Shown here: positions 31,640 through 45,441 of the stretch, piece by piece
Numbering within the stretch: the first letter of the stretch is position 1
How the letters are laid out: each line of letters opens with the position of its first letter
Source of the DNA: Gnetum montanum
Lineage: Eukaryota; Streptophyta; Gnetopsida; Gnetales; Gnetaceae
Direction of reading: 5' to 3'
NCBI GenBank assembly: GCA_015680685.1
Contig: MNCI01011963.1
Span: forward strand, 560,778 to 624,777
DNA length: 64,000 nt
The notes under the pieces: model-generated
What the model saw: only the letters and a program-made list of their open reading frames with translations
What the model was told of the DNA's origin: nothing
The model's database searches: none
Program-made: the position numbers and the translations under genes

Positions 31640-34540
31640 AATTATTTTAAGGCTGCACAATGGTTGCTAATCCATGGTCTTATTGTGAATACAGATAGCA
31701 CCTAAACAAAAACGTCCATAGGAAGGAGAACCCTCACAACCATAAGAGAAATGACCTATATCTAGAAAAGGCTAACAAGAACAAGGCCAAGAACTACCAG
31801 AGCCAACCCATGTAATGAGACCTCTTCAAGAGGAGGTTGAAGTAGAATCTATCTGATAAATTCTAGAGGAAGAAGTGCCAATCGAACAATCACAAAGAGG
31901 AGAAGTGCTTGGACCTATGCCAAGGCTTTAGGTGACTTCAACTCAAGCTTTCCTAGACATCATTTGGTCTCAAGACATTTAAAGATTAATTCTTCAAGAG
32001 ATTAACTTTAGGTCATTTTTGGAGAAAGCTCCAAAGGATGTCAAGACACAACTGCAGAACTCTCCCATGTGGCTAGTCATCATGTCCAGTGGGGCATGGT
32101 ACATGGGAGAGACCTATCTCTTTTGGAGTAACTGAAGGCCAAGGTCTATTATCAAGATCAAGGACATTCAAATATCCTACTCAATAGAATCCATTGCACA
32201 GGAACTTGGATTGACTAACATAAGAACACAGCTAGCTGACTTGTCTACAAAAGGAAATCCTAAGGCTAAGAGGGATTAGACCCAATGATGCTATAGGGTC
32301 AACCATAAGAAGTATGGTGCACTTACATTGGCAGAGAGGATTTATTTCAAGATTGCGGCCTATCACCTCAATCCAATGATGAGGCCAAGCAAGGTGACTG
32401 CATTCTTCGCCTGAGCATGCGCTACTCTAAGTGGGAAGTTCCATGTTAACCTTCCACAATCGCTATACTTGGAGATTGAGAAATGTTTTAAAGAAAATAA
32501 ATGTGGAAGGAAAGCCCTACACTTTTCGTGCTCATCAAAAAAATTTACAAAAGGGAAGGCATTATTTGATACTCTAAAGACTCTCTCAGGCATGCTCCCT
32601 TAGCCTCATGGTCGAAAATCTTGAAGGATAAAATGCTAGTGACAACCCAAGAAGAGGAGCTCTCACCACCACCATCCACTCAAGAAACAACACCAAAGGC
32701 CCCCACAGTCCTTGAACATATGTGTCAAATCTAAGAACGGCTCTTAAGCAAACAAGAGTAACAAGTAGGAATGAATGGGATGAATCCATCTATGTATCGG
32801 CCAGCAATAAGTCACCTTATCAAGGTGGCCCAAACAGTTAGCCAGATGGAGAGGGGTGGTCCCATTTTCTTTGCCCAAAGAATGTAGCTACCTTTGAGGT
32901 TAGATCCCAATGCTTAATATGTAACAATGTCACTAGCAACACACCATCTATTCCTAGAAATCTCTAGGAATGCTACCACTTTCTCAGTGAGTTTGGAGAA
33001 AGGTGAAGAGGAAATTTTTCTTAGTGATGCAACACCAAGGGAAGGAGATAGCGGAAAAAGTAGTGGCTAACTATTAGTAGAAGCATTAAATGCACCACAA
33101 CATCTGTACCAGACATATCTGCATTTCAAGATGTGAAAACATCCACAAGCACAGTCAATGGAAAATTCAATGCAACCCAACATGAAAAGTTGCTAGAAAA
33201 ATTGGTAGGAACTAGGCAACTGACTCTAGATACTTTTGATCTTCCAGAGAACATCATCGTAACCTAGTCAAAGCTGCTAAATGTAAGGGGTAGATGCATT
33301 ATTTTGGAGGGGCAACTAAAAATAGCCTAGGAGCAAAATCAACACCTAGCCATAGAGGTTGCCAAACTTTGTGCCCAACTTGCAAAAGAAGCAATCCTCA
33401 GCCTAGTAGTGACGAGAGATGAAGCTATGAAATAGCTTTAAGAGCGATTTCAGAAGGTTGAGGAGGAGGCAGTTATGACCATCTTTAAACAGTCTGTAGC
33501 TAAATTTGAAACATACTCAATCCAAAAGGATTTGAATTAGATGTGTTAGAAAAATGAATCATTGACCACATAGAATCATCGCCTGCAAAATATTGATACA
33601 CAGAAAGATCAAATGCAAGAATTCATTCATCAACAGCAAGAGCAACTTGCCAGGGCAAACAATGAACTGAGAAAACTAGCCATAGAAAATTGTAATCTAT
33701 TAATGGAGGAGGTGCGCACCTTGTGTCAAAAGTATCTCATCGAGATCATTGCCTAGAAGAACAAAGTACTCAAATTTGAGAAAGTGAAAAATTACTACAG
33801 AGACCAAGTTAGCTTTCAGAAGAAAGTGAATGAAAAACACATCCAAATGGCAAAGGTGAAACTAAATGAAGCCCTCCAGCAACTCCAATAAGAAAGAGAG
33901 ATGTGGTAGCCCATCATTTATGGGATTGACACCTACAACAAAGCAGAGATCCACTTAAAGGAGTTGTAAAGCAAGGAGATGATAGAGTACATGGAGTTGG
34001 CTAATCTCCATTATGCAAACCTGGCAATGCTAACTACTGAATGGCCACAATTAGAATTGGAGAAACAAGTGGCTAGCTCGTATCTTCTATATGAGGTTGA
34101 GTTTAAGCACCATAAAGACACCAAGTAGAAGCTTGAGACTGCAAGCACTGAAATCGAAGTTCTTAGAGATCAACTATCTATTGTTGAGAACCTAGCTGGA
34201 CAAATGAATGACTACCAGAAGTTGAAGAACACAGTCAAGGCATTCAACATTGAATGCAAATAGTTCACTACCTAGTTCATCAACATAGAGGAGCTATTTC
34301 CAACAATATCATGTCCTTGGGATGTGCTTATTCTAACCCACATTAGGGAAGCTACATGGACAGTGCACAATCCTAGAAGTAAGGAGGAGAAAATGAAAGC
34401 ACTGCTAGATGCTTTTTGCCTTTCACCTAAAGTTGTAGTAGTAGCAAGACAACCACAACCACCTCAACCACCACTAATTCATGAGGCTAGTGAGGGTTCC
34501 TCAAATCCTCAGGAACCACCACCGCATGAGATCATTTAAT
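31640..34540 (+). pseudogene. Extra ORF downstream of pol, element B
   Basis: No frame is open throughout, but comparison with copies C and D gives a consistent protein. A first half contains NSPMWLVIMSS...AWYMGETYLFWSN, AQELGLTNIRTQLADLSTK, YFKIAAYHLNPMMRPSKVT and ACATLSGKFHVNLPQSLYLE (about 32060-32480). This order of Leu-Gly-Leu-Pro-like, His-Leu-Asn-Pro and LITxxC-like blocks resembles the plant 'putative plant transposon protein' domain found in Athila/Tat-type elements. The second half (about 33300-34260) is Glu/Lys/Gln/Leu-rich with heptad-like spacing, probably coiled coil, and the end is Pro-rich (34324-34539). Function is unknown; a structural or envelope-like role is speculation. 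Confidence 0.55.
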
Positions 34541-34751
34541 CTTCTCTAACAAGTTTCACACCATCAAGGAACGTGTTGTCTGATTTTGAAGAGTTGAATC
34601 ATGGTCTTCAATTTTGTATCCTGAACATCTTTATTTTTTGTAATGTATTGATCCATACACTCCATTTTTTTGTCAAGTTAGTCAATAATCCCATACCTTC
34701 CCAATTTTTTAATAGAACTTGAGGATGAGTCTTCATTTAATCATGAGGGTA

Positions 34752-35690
34752 TGATGAGTCATGTTAAGTTGGCTACATCGACAAGGCCTCATCGATGCAG
34801 CCTCATAAACTAGGCCTCATCAACAAGGCCTAGTTGATGCATCTTACCATGCATTGATGAGGCCCCATCAATGTTGTGTTAAGTGTCGGCTATAAATATG
34901 TGCTTGTAGCTGCATTTATGACATAAGTAGATTGTATTTGCAATGAAGCTCTTGCATTTTTTCCATTTGAAAGTTAGAATTTTTTCCCCAGGTGCCCATA
35001 GCAAGAGTCATTGAGTGTACAAATCTTTATTCAAGCATTGTTGTACCTAAGCATGATAGTATGTGTAGTAATAAAGACATACTTTCTGATAAACCTTGTA
35101 GCACTTTGGATAGATTAGCTATTTCATTTATGCATTTAATGTTTTTAGTTATTTATTAAAAGTTTTCAATTAGTTATTAATTATTTTTCAGTTATTACGT
35201 TAATGAAGCAATAAGCCAGATAGATTATGCACATAAGTACGATCACTTTAAGTGTAACGCATATTCGGTTAGTAATCCTAGTAGCATTATTGCTTGGTTC
35301 GCCCAGTAGCATAGTGCTTGGTCACCCAATAGTAGATACATGGGTTTAGGATGTGTACAGAAAGTGGGAACAGATACTTATGTTAGGATTAGTTAAATGA
35401 TTATTTTATTAGTTAATTTAGATTATTTAATCAAATTCCTTTTTATCTACATTTCAAGCACCCAACTATAAAACATAAAAATCACAAAAATTGAATGTCT
35501 CAATTACACTTAACCATACCAACGAATGTCACAAGTGTAATTCGGAAGACAACGATTGACCTTAAGGCTAGATTCACTTTCTAAAGAGCTAGTGCATTGG
35601 AAATAATAAAGTTCATAGAATTTGACCGAATCACGTGTGAATACTTTGTGATTTGTATGGTTGGATGTAGGGGTACCTCGCCACTCATCA
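34752..35690 (+). repeat. 3' LTR of element B
   Basis: It runs from TGATGAGT to ACTCATCA, 939 bp. U3 is only about 140 bp and has CATCGACAAGGCC, CATCGATG, CATCAACAAGG and GATGAGGCC words before GGCTATAAATATG (about 34889). R carries ATCTTTATT (about 35027) and AATAAAGAC (about 35070). The right side (35691 on) is spacer sequence of another copy (C), so B is nested inside C. Confidence 0.9.
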
Positions 35691-37103
35691 TTAACTTTTT
35701 TGTTTTACACCATTTTTAGTATGTTTCTATCTTTCTTATATATTTTAGATTTTTTTCTATATTTTACTTTATTGGGGTTGGATTTTCTTATGTTTTTCTT
35801 TTATTTCTTTATTATCACTAGGAATTCATGCAATTATAGCTATTATTGACGATGGTTTGTACTTTATAATGTTATTTGATTGCGAATGTCTGGATTCTAT
35901 CTTTGAATTTTGATGTTGATAACTAAGACATGGTTTTTTTTCATGAAAATAGGCTATGAGTCCATGTCATCCGCTGATCCACATAACTCTATAGTGTTCC
36001 TTTGTTTTGGAAATATGAAGTTCCTTCTTAAACACAACTTATAATGAACTTGTAACCTTGGTAGTTTTCAAACTTGGGATGGATGAAATGGATAGACAAG
36101 GGTGTGACTTCAAGGGGATTTGACACTTCTTTGTATTTTCCTACCCTCTTGGGTGCATCAGTATCTTCATGAGTCCTTTACCATTCCTATGTTAACCAAT
36201 AATAGGAACCTAAGTCTTTGCATGATGTGGTTTCCATCCAAAAATCCAAAAAAATAAAGAAACGAAAAAAATAACATAATAATTGGAATTCAAAACACAC
36301 ACATTGACTCAGTAACAAGCTACAAGAACTAGTTATGGGGCTAGAAAGATAGGTTGTCCATGGTTGAAGGCCCTCTCTAACTAAGGACAGTCTCACTTCC
36401 TACTTCTCTTTTCTTCTCTTTTTGAAATGATGATTGATCTATGGGGATATTCTTGTGCCTTAAGGGGTGGACTGATCTAAGAGTGGTAATGTGAAGTCAC
36501 TAGTAGTGGATAGTCTTAATTTAGACTAAGGATGGACATTATTAGGTCATATTAATCACAAAATCCATAAGGGACTTCATGTGACCACAATACGGGACTC
36601 CATTCCACACTCTACTTCATCAACCCATGCTTTCCATAACTCACCTTACTACCTTTTCTCATGTTTATTTCAATGTCTTGGTTTGATAGAGTCAAAGTTC
36701 TTTAATAGTTTCTCTGGTGATTTGGTCCGTAACTAACCATAATCATTACTCATCCATGGGGCCCATGAACTCCTTGGTTTTAGGGCATGTAAGGGCATTC
36801 ACGACATGAGCCTGCTATGGGAAGGATTCATTTGCATACTCCTTGGTTAGGTTGGTTAAGTTCCTCATCTCTTAGGTAGTTTTGCATTCAAACCCTTCAC
36901 ACTCCACATCAGTTACATCCAATTTTACACTCCTTAGTTAAAATTCTCCACATGAAATCTCCTTTTTCTAATGAATATCCTAGCCCTCTTCATACATTCC
37001 ATCATGTTCTAGGTGTTTTTGGCTTCCTTTGGACTCTAGTTTTATTCAAAAACTCTCTTTTTTTCTTTTGTTTTTTGAAGTGTAAAATTTTTATCTTAGC
37101 CTA
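35691..37103 (+). other. Element C spacer, interrupted by element B
   Basis: The sequence resumes at the equivalent of B position about 29685 (TTTTACACCAT...TATATATTTTA) and stays collinear with B's spacer, though with a single copy of the GGTTCCCAT repeat (about 36225-36300). The part of C that should lie left of B (LTR, gag, pol) is not present next to B's 5' LTR. Confidence 0.65.
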
Positions 37104-37164
37104 TGTCAACATGATCCCATTGACACAATCATGTCAATATAATATATAAACTATCTATATATAG
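37104..37164 (+). promoter_or_regulatory. Internal promoter-like block of element C, decayed
   Basis: The repeated words are degraded here (TATGTCAACATGATCCCATTGACAC), but a TATA-type CTATCTATATATAGC (37151-37165) is kept at the expected place before the leader and extra ORF. Confidence 0.4.
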
Positions 37165-37639
37165 CACAACACTTAGCTATTTTTGCACATTTCTCTCAAA
37201 TGCACAAGGAGTTTTTGTTGTTTCAAGAGCCTAGAACCTTCTAAAGCCCATAACTTGTGAACTACTTGTCAAATTAATATCGTTCTTTGATCCTGAAACT
37301 ACTGAAGATGAGCTCTACATCATGGGGACCACAAACCTTAGGTTTTTTTACAAAATTTTTTTTATAATTTTTCTAACTTCCATAAGGTTTAACTAATAAA
37401 ATAATATTAAAATCACTAATTCATGAGAGTTAAACCTTTCCAAAAAACTCTAGTAGCCATATAAGTTAAATAATATTAAAATAATCAATCTACCATGATC
37501 AAAACTTAGCCAAAGTGTAACTAATCCAAAGAGACAAGGTATCCAAGTACTCCATGTTACACATCAAATGTTAATCCTTGGTCATGTTGTGATTATATAT
37601 GGTACATAGATCTAAACGAGGGTAGGTGGAACCATCCCA

Positions 37640-39697
37640 ACCATGGGACAAGCAACCAAGAACTAGAGCAGCCCTAGGAGTAGGCAACCAAAATGCATAC
37701 AATGGGATCTCTTTAGGAGGAGCTCGAAATGAAATCTATCTAACAAAGTCCTGAAGCTTAAACAAAGAAATCCCACAAGGATGAGGCACCAAGTTCAATA
37801 CCAAACCTTGAAGTCACCTTAATTGATGCTTTTCTAATAAATTAAGTCTAAAAGATCCAAAGTTTAGTCCTCCAAGAGCTAAACTTTGGTATCTTATTGG
37901 ACTTCCCTCCAAAATAAGTCAAAATGTAATAGAAAAATTCTCTAATGTGGCCTTTTTGTACTTCTGGTGGAGAATGGTACATGGAAAAAACATATCTCTT
38001 CTAGAACAATAGGTAGCTTAATGCCATGATGAAAACCAAGGACATTAGTGTATCCAACTCGGTGGAGGCCATCTCTCAAGCCCTTAGGTTGCCAGAAACT
38101 AGGGCAATGTCAAAGGAAATATCAACTCAAGAAGACCTAGAGGTTAAAAAGAAGTGGATCCTGTGGTGCTATGGGATTGACTGTAAGGAATATGATGCAC
38201 TAACCAAGGTAGAGAAGGTATATTTCAAGATCATATCCTACCACCTCAATCCAATAGTGAGGCCAAGCAAAGTGATGACCTTTTCTACCCATGTGTGCAT
38301 TACTCTAAGCAAGAAATTTCCAATCAATCTCACATAGCTAATCTATCTTAAGATAGAGAAGCATTTTAAGAAAAATTACCATGAGAGAAAGGCACTCTCC
38401 TTCCCATGATTGACTCACAAATTCTGCATAAGGAAACAAATATCCTACTATTCAAACAACATCCTTTGACATGCTCCTACTGCCTCTTGGGTGGAAATGA
38501 TGAAAGACAAATTTTTGCCAAAAATTTAAGAAGAGGAGTAGCCACCACCACCACCCACTCATGCAATAATGTTGGAGGCTCATGCTACCATGGAGTAAAT
38601 GCAAAAACTCTATGAGAAACTCCTACATTAACAATAAGTAGGACCAAGTGGTGATCCCTCTGTCTATCAACTAACACTGAGCCATTTGAATGAGGTCACT
38701 TATACAATCAATTGATTAGAGGACATGATTCTAATGGTTTATTACCAATGAATGTAGGCACCTGCAAGATCAAATCCTAGTTCCTAAGAGGTAATGATGC
38801 TCCTTCACGACAATTGCAATTTCCAAAGATCTTTGGAAATGTCAATACCTTCTCGATGAGCTTGGAGGAAGGCAAAGGAAAAACTATCTTGGTGATGTAG
38901 CACTAAGAGCAGGAATCCTTCACAAAAACAAGAATTTCTAGAGATCTTTGGAAATGTCAATACCTTCTCGGTGAGCTTGGAGGCAGGCAAGGGAGAAACT
39001 ATCTTGGTGATGTAGCACTAAGAGCAAGAAATAGTGGTTGAGATCATGGCCAATGGATTAGGTGAAGTACTCAACGCTCTTGCAACATCTATACTATATG
39101 TTAATGCACTCAGAGACATGCATACATTTGCAAGAACAGTAAGTCAGAGGCTTACCATAGCCTAGCATGAGAAATTACTGAATCAACTAGTTGGAACTTA
39201 ACAATTGATTTTGGAGGTCTTTAACCTTTTGGACAACATCACTGCAACCTAATTGATGCTCTTAAAGGCTAGGGGTAAGTGCATCATCATCAATTCCCAA
39301 CTTGAAGTAGTCACATTTGAAAATTGATGCTTGGTTATTATAATTGCAAAATTAAGAGCCTGCTTAGCCGATCCCACTATTCTTAGCTAGGTCATTCCTA
39401 GAGATGAAGCTTTCTTATAACTTCAGAAGAAACTTAAAGCAGCTAAGAATACCAACAAGACTACAATCTTTGATGAGTCCATAGTATAAAAATGGCTTAT
39501 AACACTGAGAAGAACTTATTAGAGATTCACAAGGAGCATGCAATTTTGACCAAGAAAAACCATTACCTACAAAATGTTGAAGCTGAAAATGACTAGAAAG
39601 TTGAATTTGTGACACAACAGTAGAAGTAGCTTACCAAGGTAACCATGGACCTAAGGAGGTTGGCTGTAGAAAATTGCAATCTCTCAATGGAGGAGGT
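37640..39697 (+). pseudogene. Extra ORF of element C, truncated
   Basis: It is the best-preserved copy of the first half: 38026-38337 is open for 103 codons and carries ISQALRLPETRAMSKEIST, YFKIISYHLNPIVRPSKVM and HVCITLSKKFPINL. A segment of about 125 bp around 38815-39020 is duplicated (AGATCTTTGGAAATGTCAAT and GATGTAGCACTAAGAGCA occur twice). The frame decays after that. At 39697, just after TCAATGGAGGAGG, the sequence jumps to the integrase of copy D, so the coiled-coil end is missing. Confidence 0.6.
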
Positions 39698-40290
39698 ATA
39701 GGAAGAATTGGAGTGCAAAACTTAATAATGCTCTCTGGGATTATTATTCAACTTGGAAACTTTTTATTGGCTATTCTCCCTATGAGTTAGTCTATAGGAA
39801 ACTTGCAACACTCCCGATTCAGTTCAAGCTTTGTACACTCTCAACAACTTATGATCTAAATCATGATCTAAGTCTAGCATAGAAAGAAAGATTGATCAAC
39901 CTGAATGTGTTAATGAAAACCGATTAGTGGTCCTATCCTTGAATGAGGTGAACAAGGAATTTAGCAAGTAATAGCATGACCTTAGAATTAGGAAAATAAA
40001 ACTTTAACTAGGAGAGAAGGTCCTCTACTAGAATCCTACACATGTATCTCAAAAGGAAAAATTCCAAACATTGTGAGAGGGACCTTATATAATTGATCAA
40101 ACATTTTCCTCTAGCACCATGATAATCTACAAACCTAAATGTCCAAATAAAAAGTAGTTGGTCAACATCCAACAAGTAAAGCTTTTCCTAGAACCAAGAT
40201 AGGCCAATGCAACTACCACCTCAACAGATGGACAACCACATTATATTTTTTGGATCTCCTCCTTCGAACTCAGTCATGGGGGAGATGGCC
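39698..40290 (+). pseudogene. Element D, integrase 3' end
   Basis: It begins abruptly at TATAGGAAGAATTGGAG, the equivalent of B position about 29005. It encodes the integrase tail (YRKNW, NNALWDYYSTWKLFIGYSPYE) with stops and ends in CAGTCATGGGGGAGATGGCC like the other copies. No gag, protease or RT precedes it. Confidence 0.7.
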
Positions 40291-41847
40291 ATCCTTGCTA
40301 ATCATCTAAATGGCCTCTTAGTTTTCTACTTTTTTTTTCTACATTTTTGATTTTACAAAATTTTGGATTTTTAAAATTCTTTCTAATTTTACACCATTGT
40401 TAGTACTTTTAAATCTTTCTTGATTATTTTATACTTTCTTATATATTTTACTTTGTTTGGTTTTGTTTTGTTCAAGTGTGATACTTCCTTATTTTTGATA
40501 ATAAAATTTCTTTATTACCATAGGACACAGTGTCACTATTGTTGTTTACTGATGATGGTTTATGCTTAATGTTGTGATTGTCAATGTCTGGTTTCTATTT
40601 TTGAATTTTGATGTCTAATGACTTTAACATGGTTTATTTTTCATGGAATAGGTAGTGAGTCCATGTCATCTACTCATCCAATAAACTCTATCACTTTCCT
40701 TATTCTGGGAATTTGAGGTTCCTTCCATTAAAGAAACTTTTAATCAATCAATGACCTTGATAGTTTCAAAATTAGGAAGGATTTAAAGGTGTGTAAAGGG
40801 TGTGACTTCATGGGGACTCAATACTCTTTGTACTCTTCTACTTGCTTGAGTGTTTTTCATTGACTTCTTACCATTCCATACCATCCACTGATATGAAGTT
40901 AAATAAAGTCTTTGCATGATGTGGTTCCCATAAAAAATGATGATGGGAATTCAAAGCACACTCCTTAAACACAAATATTTCCTTGCATGGTGTGGTTCCC
41001 ATTTTAAAAAAACTAATGGGAATTCAAGACACACCCTTTGGACAAATAATTAGGCTATAAGCACTAGTTATGGGACTTGAATGACATGCACCTATGCCTG
41101 AAGGGCCCCTCTAACTAAGGCCCTCTCTCTCACTTCCTGCCTCTCATTTCTTCTCTTTGTAGAATAGTGGTTATTTTGTGAAAGCACTCTTGTGTCTCAA
41201 GTGGATGGATCAGTCTGAGAGTGGCAATGTGAAGTCACTGAAAGTGGTTGCTTTTGGTTTGGACTGAGGATGGATCTTCTTACGTCATTTTAAACATAAC
41301 TTCCATAAGGGACTTTTTATGACCTCAATTTAGAACTCCATTCTACCTTCTCTATCATCCACCCATGCTACCATAACTCACCTCACTATCGTGTTCTATG
41401 TTATGCTCTATGTCTTAGTCTGATGTGTTGGGATTCTTGAGTAGATTCTTTCTAGTTGGTCATTAACTTGTCATGCCATTAAATCGATTATGAGGCCCAT
41501 GGACTCCTTAGTTGAGGTTATGCAAGGGGAAAAAGGGCATGAGCCTACTATGGGGAGGACCCACTTGCATAGCTCTTGGTTTAGTTAGTTAAGGTTCCTT
41601 ACCTTTGACATTGCTATAGTCCTAGTTTTTACATATTCCATTGAGTATCCTGCTTAGTGCTACTTAATCTTTCATTTCATTCATCTACTAAATCAAATTT
41701 TCTCCATTTTACAAATTTATGAGCTTCAACATCTTCTTCTCATGTCTTCATATTGTTCTTTTCCTTTTAAGCTTTCATTTGACATCAATTTCACTCAAAA
41801 ACTCTTTGTATTTGCAAGTTTGATCAAAGTCAACAATGGTCAATAGC
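40291..41847 (+). other. Element D spacer
   Basis: Collinear with B's spacer, including both units of the GGTTCCCAT hairpin repeat (about 40908-41050). No coding potential is recognised. Confidence 0.6.
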
Positions 41848-41943
41848 AACATCAATGAGGTATCATCGACGTAGCTAATCGCATTGATGAGACCTCATTG
41901 ACAAGGCCTCATTGACGTAATACAAAAATCCTATATATATTAT
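41848..41943 (+). promoter_or_regulatory. Internal promoter-like block of element D
   Basis: ACATCAATGAGG, TATCATCGACG, GCATTGATGAGACC and CATTGACAAGGCC words (41849-41917) precede CCTATATATATTATT (41930-41944). The GTAAGA donor follows at 42088, about 153 bp later, as in B. Confidence 0.6.
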
Positions 41944-42389
41944 TGAACACTTTGCAATTTTTCATCATTTTCTGATAACACACCGGGAGTTTTTGCAATT
42001 TTTCAGAGCCCCAAAACCTTCAAAAGCTCATAACTTTCCAACTGTTTGTCCAAATCACTATATTTTTCAACCCTACACTTACTGGAGGTAAGATCTTTAT
42101 CATGGAGGCCATAAACCTGAAGGTTTCTAATGAATTTTTTTGAAAATTTCTCTAACTTCCTCAAAGGGTTAATAACCTTAATAACATATAAACATTAATT
42201 TTCTCAATCGTTAACCCTTCCAACGACGTCTAAGGTGATTTGTTAATGATAATACATAAATAAATAATAATTTAAATAATCAAATCAGCTATAATCACAA
42301 CTTAGCCAAGTGTAACTATCCTTAACAGATAAAGGTATCCCAATTACTTTAAGTTACATAATGGTTGCTAATCCATGGTCTCATTATGA

Positions 42390-45190
42390 TTATAGATGGT
42401 ACCAAAACAAAAGCACCCATAGGAAGGAGAACCCTCTCAACCATAGTAGAAGTGGCCTAGAGTTGGAAAGAGCTAATAAGAACAAGGTTAAGAACTGCTA
42501 GAAGCAACCCATGCAACGGGACCTCTTTGTAAGGAGCCCAAAGTGGAATCTATCCGATAGATTCCAGAAGAAGAAGTTCTGATTAAACAATCACAGTGAG
42601 GAGAAGTGCTTGGACTTATGCCAAGGCTTGTTATCACTTTGACTCAAGCATGTCTATACATCATTAGGTCCTAAGAGATCCAACGATCAGTTCTTTAAGA
42701 GATCAACTTTAGGTCATTCCTTGAGAAAGCTCTAGGGGATGTCAAGACTCAACTGCAAACCTCTCCCATGTGGCTAGTAAACACATCCAATAGGGAATGG
42801 TACATGGAAGAGACATATCTCTTCTAAAGTAATAAAAGGTTGGGGTTCATTCTCAAAATCAAGGACATTCAAGTATCCTACTTAGAAAAAGCTATCGCAT
42901 AGGCACTTGGGTTACCTAACACTAGAACACAACTGGCAGACCTATCCACGAAAGATGATCTTGAGGCCAAGAGCAAGTGGACCTAGTGATGCTATAGGGA
43001 TAATCATAAGGAGTATGGTGTGCGCACATCAGTGGAGCAAATTTATTTCAAAATTGTAGCCTATCACCTCAATCCAACAATGAGGCCAAGCAAGGTAACT
43101 ACCTTTTCTACTTGACCATGTGCCACTCTAAGTAAGAAATTTCCTATCAACCTTCCACAACTAATCTACTTAGAGATCAAAAAATGATTTAAGGGAAAAG
43201 AACATGGAAGAAAGACCTTTCCTTTTCCATGCCTCATATGAAAACTCTGCAAAAGGGCAAGCATCATTTGCTACTCCAATGATATCATCAAGCATGCTTC
43301 TTTGGCCTCATGATCAAAAATCATGAAAAATAAAATGCCAGTAATGACTCAAGAAGAGGAGTAGCCACCACCACCACCCACTTAGAAAAAAACACTAGAG
43401 GCCTATGCAACCATTGAATGTCTATGGAAAATTCAAGAGAAACTCTTAACTAAATAAGAGCAACGAGTAGGAATGAGTGGGACATATCCATTTATGTATT
43501 GACTAGCGATGAGTCATCTTATTGAGGTGGCCAAAAAAATTAGTTTGATGGAGAGGCGTGGTCCAATTTTCTCTACCCAATGAATGTAGCTACCTACAAG
43601 GTTGGATCCCAATACTTGGGAGGTGATAGTGTCTTTATCTCAATGTCATCTATTCCTAGAAATCTTTGGGAATGTCACCACTTTCTCAGTGTGTTTGGAG
43701 GAAGGCAAAGGGAAAATTGTCTTGGTGACGCAACACCAAGGATAGGAAATAGTGGCTGAAGTGGTAATTGATCATGTTGTTGAAGCATTGAATGCACCCG
43801 CAACATATGTACTAGATGTATCTACACTTCAAGACATGTAGACGTCCACACGCATGATTAGTGAAAAGTTAAATGTAGCCCAGCATGAAGAGTTGTTGGA
43901 ATGACTAGTGGGAACTAGGTAACCAATTCTAGATATCTTTGATTTTCCAATAGACATCACTACAACCCAATTGGAGCTACTGAATGCAAGGGGTAAATAC
44001 ATTATTTTGGAGGGCTAACTTGAAATGGCCCAAGAATGAAATCAACATCTAGTTGTAGAGGTTATCGAACTACATGCCCGACTTGCAAATCCTATGATCC
44101 TCAGCTCAGTAATAACAAGAGATGAAGCTTTTCAAATAGCTTCAAAAATGATTCTAGGAAGTTGAGAAGGAGGCAATCATGGCCATCTTCCACTAGTTTG
44201 TAGTTGAAGCAAAAATGTATGTAATTCAACAAGATTTGATATAGATGCATCAGGAGAACGAGACCTTGACCACACTGAATTATTGCCTACAAAATGTTGA
44301 TGCTCAGAAGGACCATATGCAAGAATTTATTCAACAATAGGAGTAGCTTGTTGGGTGAACATAGAATTAAGTAACTTGGCTACAAAAAATTGAAATTTGT
44401 CAATGGAGGAAGTGCATGCCTTGTGCCAGAAATCTATCATTGAGATCCCTTCTTGAAAGAATGAGGTCCTCAAGTTCAAAAAAGTGAATGATCACTACAA
44501 AGACCAGGTTGGCTTGTAGAAGGAAGTTAATGAAAAACACATTTAAATGGAAATGATGAAAATGAATAAATCCCTCTAGCAACTTCAATAGGGAAGAGGA
44601 ATGTGGCAACCCGCCATTGATGGGATCAACGCCTATAACAAAGTGAAGATCCGCTTAAAGGAGTTACAAATAGAAGAGATGATAGAATATTTGAAGTTGG
44701 CTAATCTTCAATATGAAAACTTGGTAATATTGACTACCAAATAGCCACAGTTAGAGTTGGAGAAGCAAGTGGCTAGCTTGTATTTTTCATACGAGGTTGA
44801 GTTCAAGCACCACAAAGATGCCAAGTAGAATCTTGAGACTACAAATGCTAAACTCATAGTTGTTAGAGCATGATTTAGACATCAACGATCAATTGCTAAG
44901 AACCTAGACAAATGGATGAATGACTACTAGGAGCTAAAGGACACAATCAAGGCATTCAACATTGAATGCAAATAGTTTGCTACCTGGTTCATCAATGCGA
45001 AGGAGCTATTTCCAGCAATCCTGTGTCCTTGGGATGTGGCTATTCCAACCCACATTGGTGATGTTGCATGGATGGTGCATGATCTCAAAAGAAAGGAGGA
45101 GAAAATGAAAGAACTGTAGGATAATTGTAGCCACCATAACCATTTCCCGTGCGTGAAGTCTCAGGAACCACCACCACCTAGGATTATTTA
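42390..45190 (+). pseudogene. Extra ORF of element D
   Basis: It aligns from end to end with B's copy. The conserved blocks around 42745-43260 include TSPMWLVNTSN, KIVAYHLNPTMRPSKVTTF and KKFPINLPQLIYLE, followed by a cluster of CCACCACCACC codons (about 43365) and the Glu/Lys-rich coiled-coil region (about 43960-44990). Many stops are present. Together with B and C it allows a consensus of the protein to be inferred. Confidence 0.55.
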
Positions 45191-45441
45191 ACCTTCTCCA
45201 CCGAACTTCATACCATCTAGGAACATGCTATTTGATTTTGAAGAGTTGTGTCATGATGTTCAATTTTGTGTCCTAAACACCATCATTTTTTGTAATGTGT
45301 TGATCCATACACCCAAGCACTCAATTTTTTTTATCAAGTTAATCAATTTGTTTTATTTGAGAAAAGTCAATCAATAATTCCATACCTTTCCAAATTTTGT
45401 AAAAGAACTTTAGGATAATTTTTCATTCAGTCATGTGGGTA

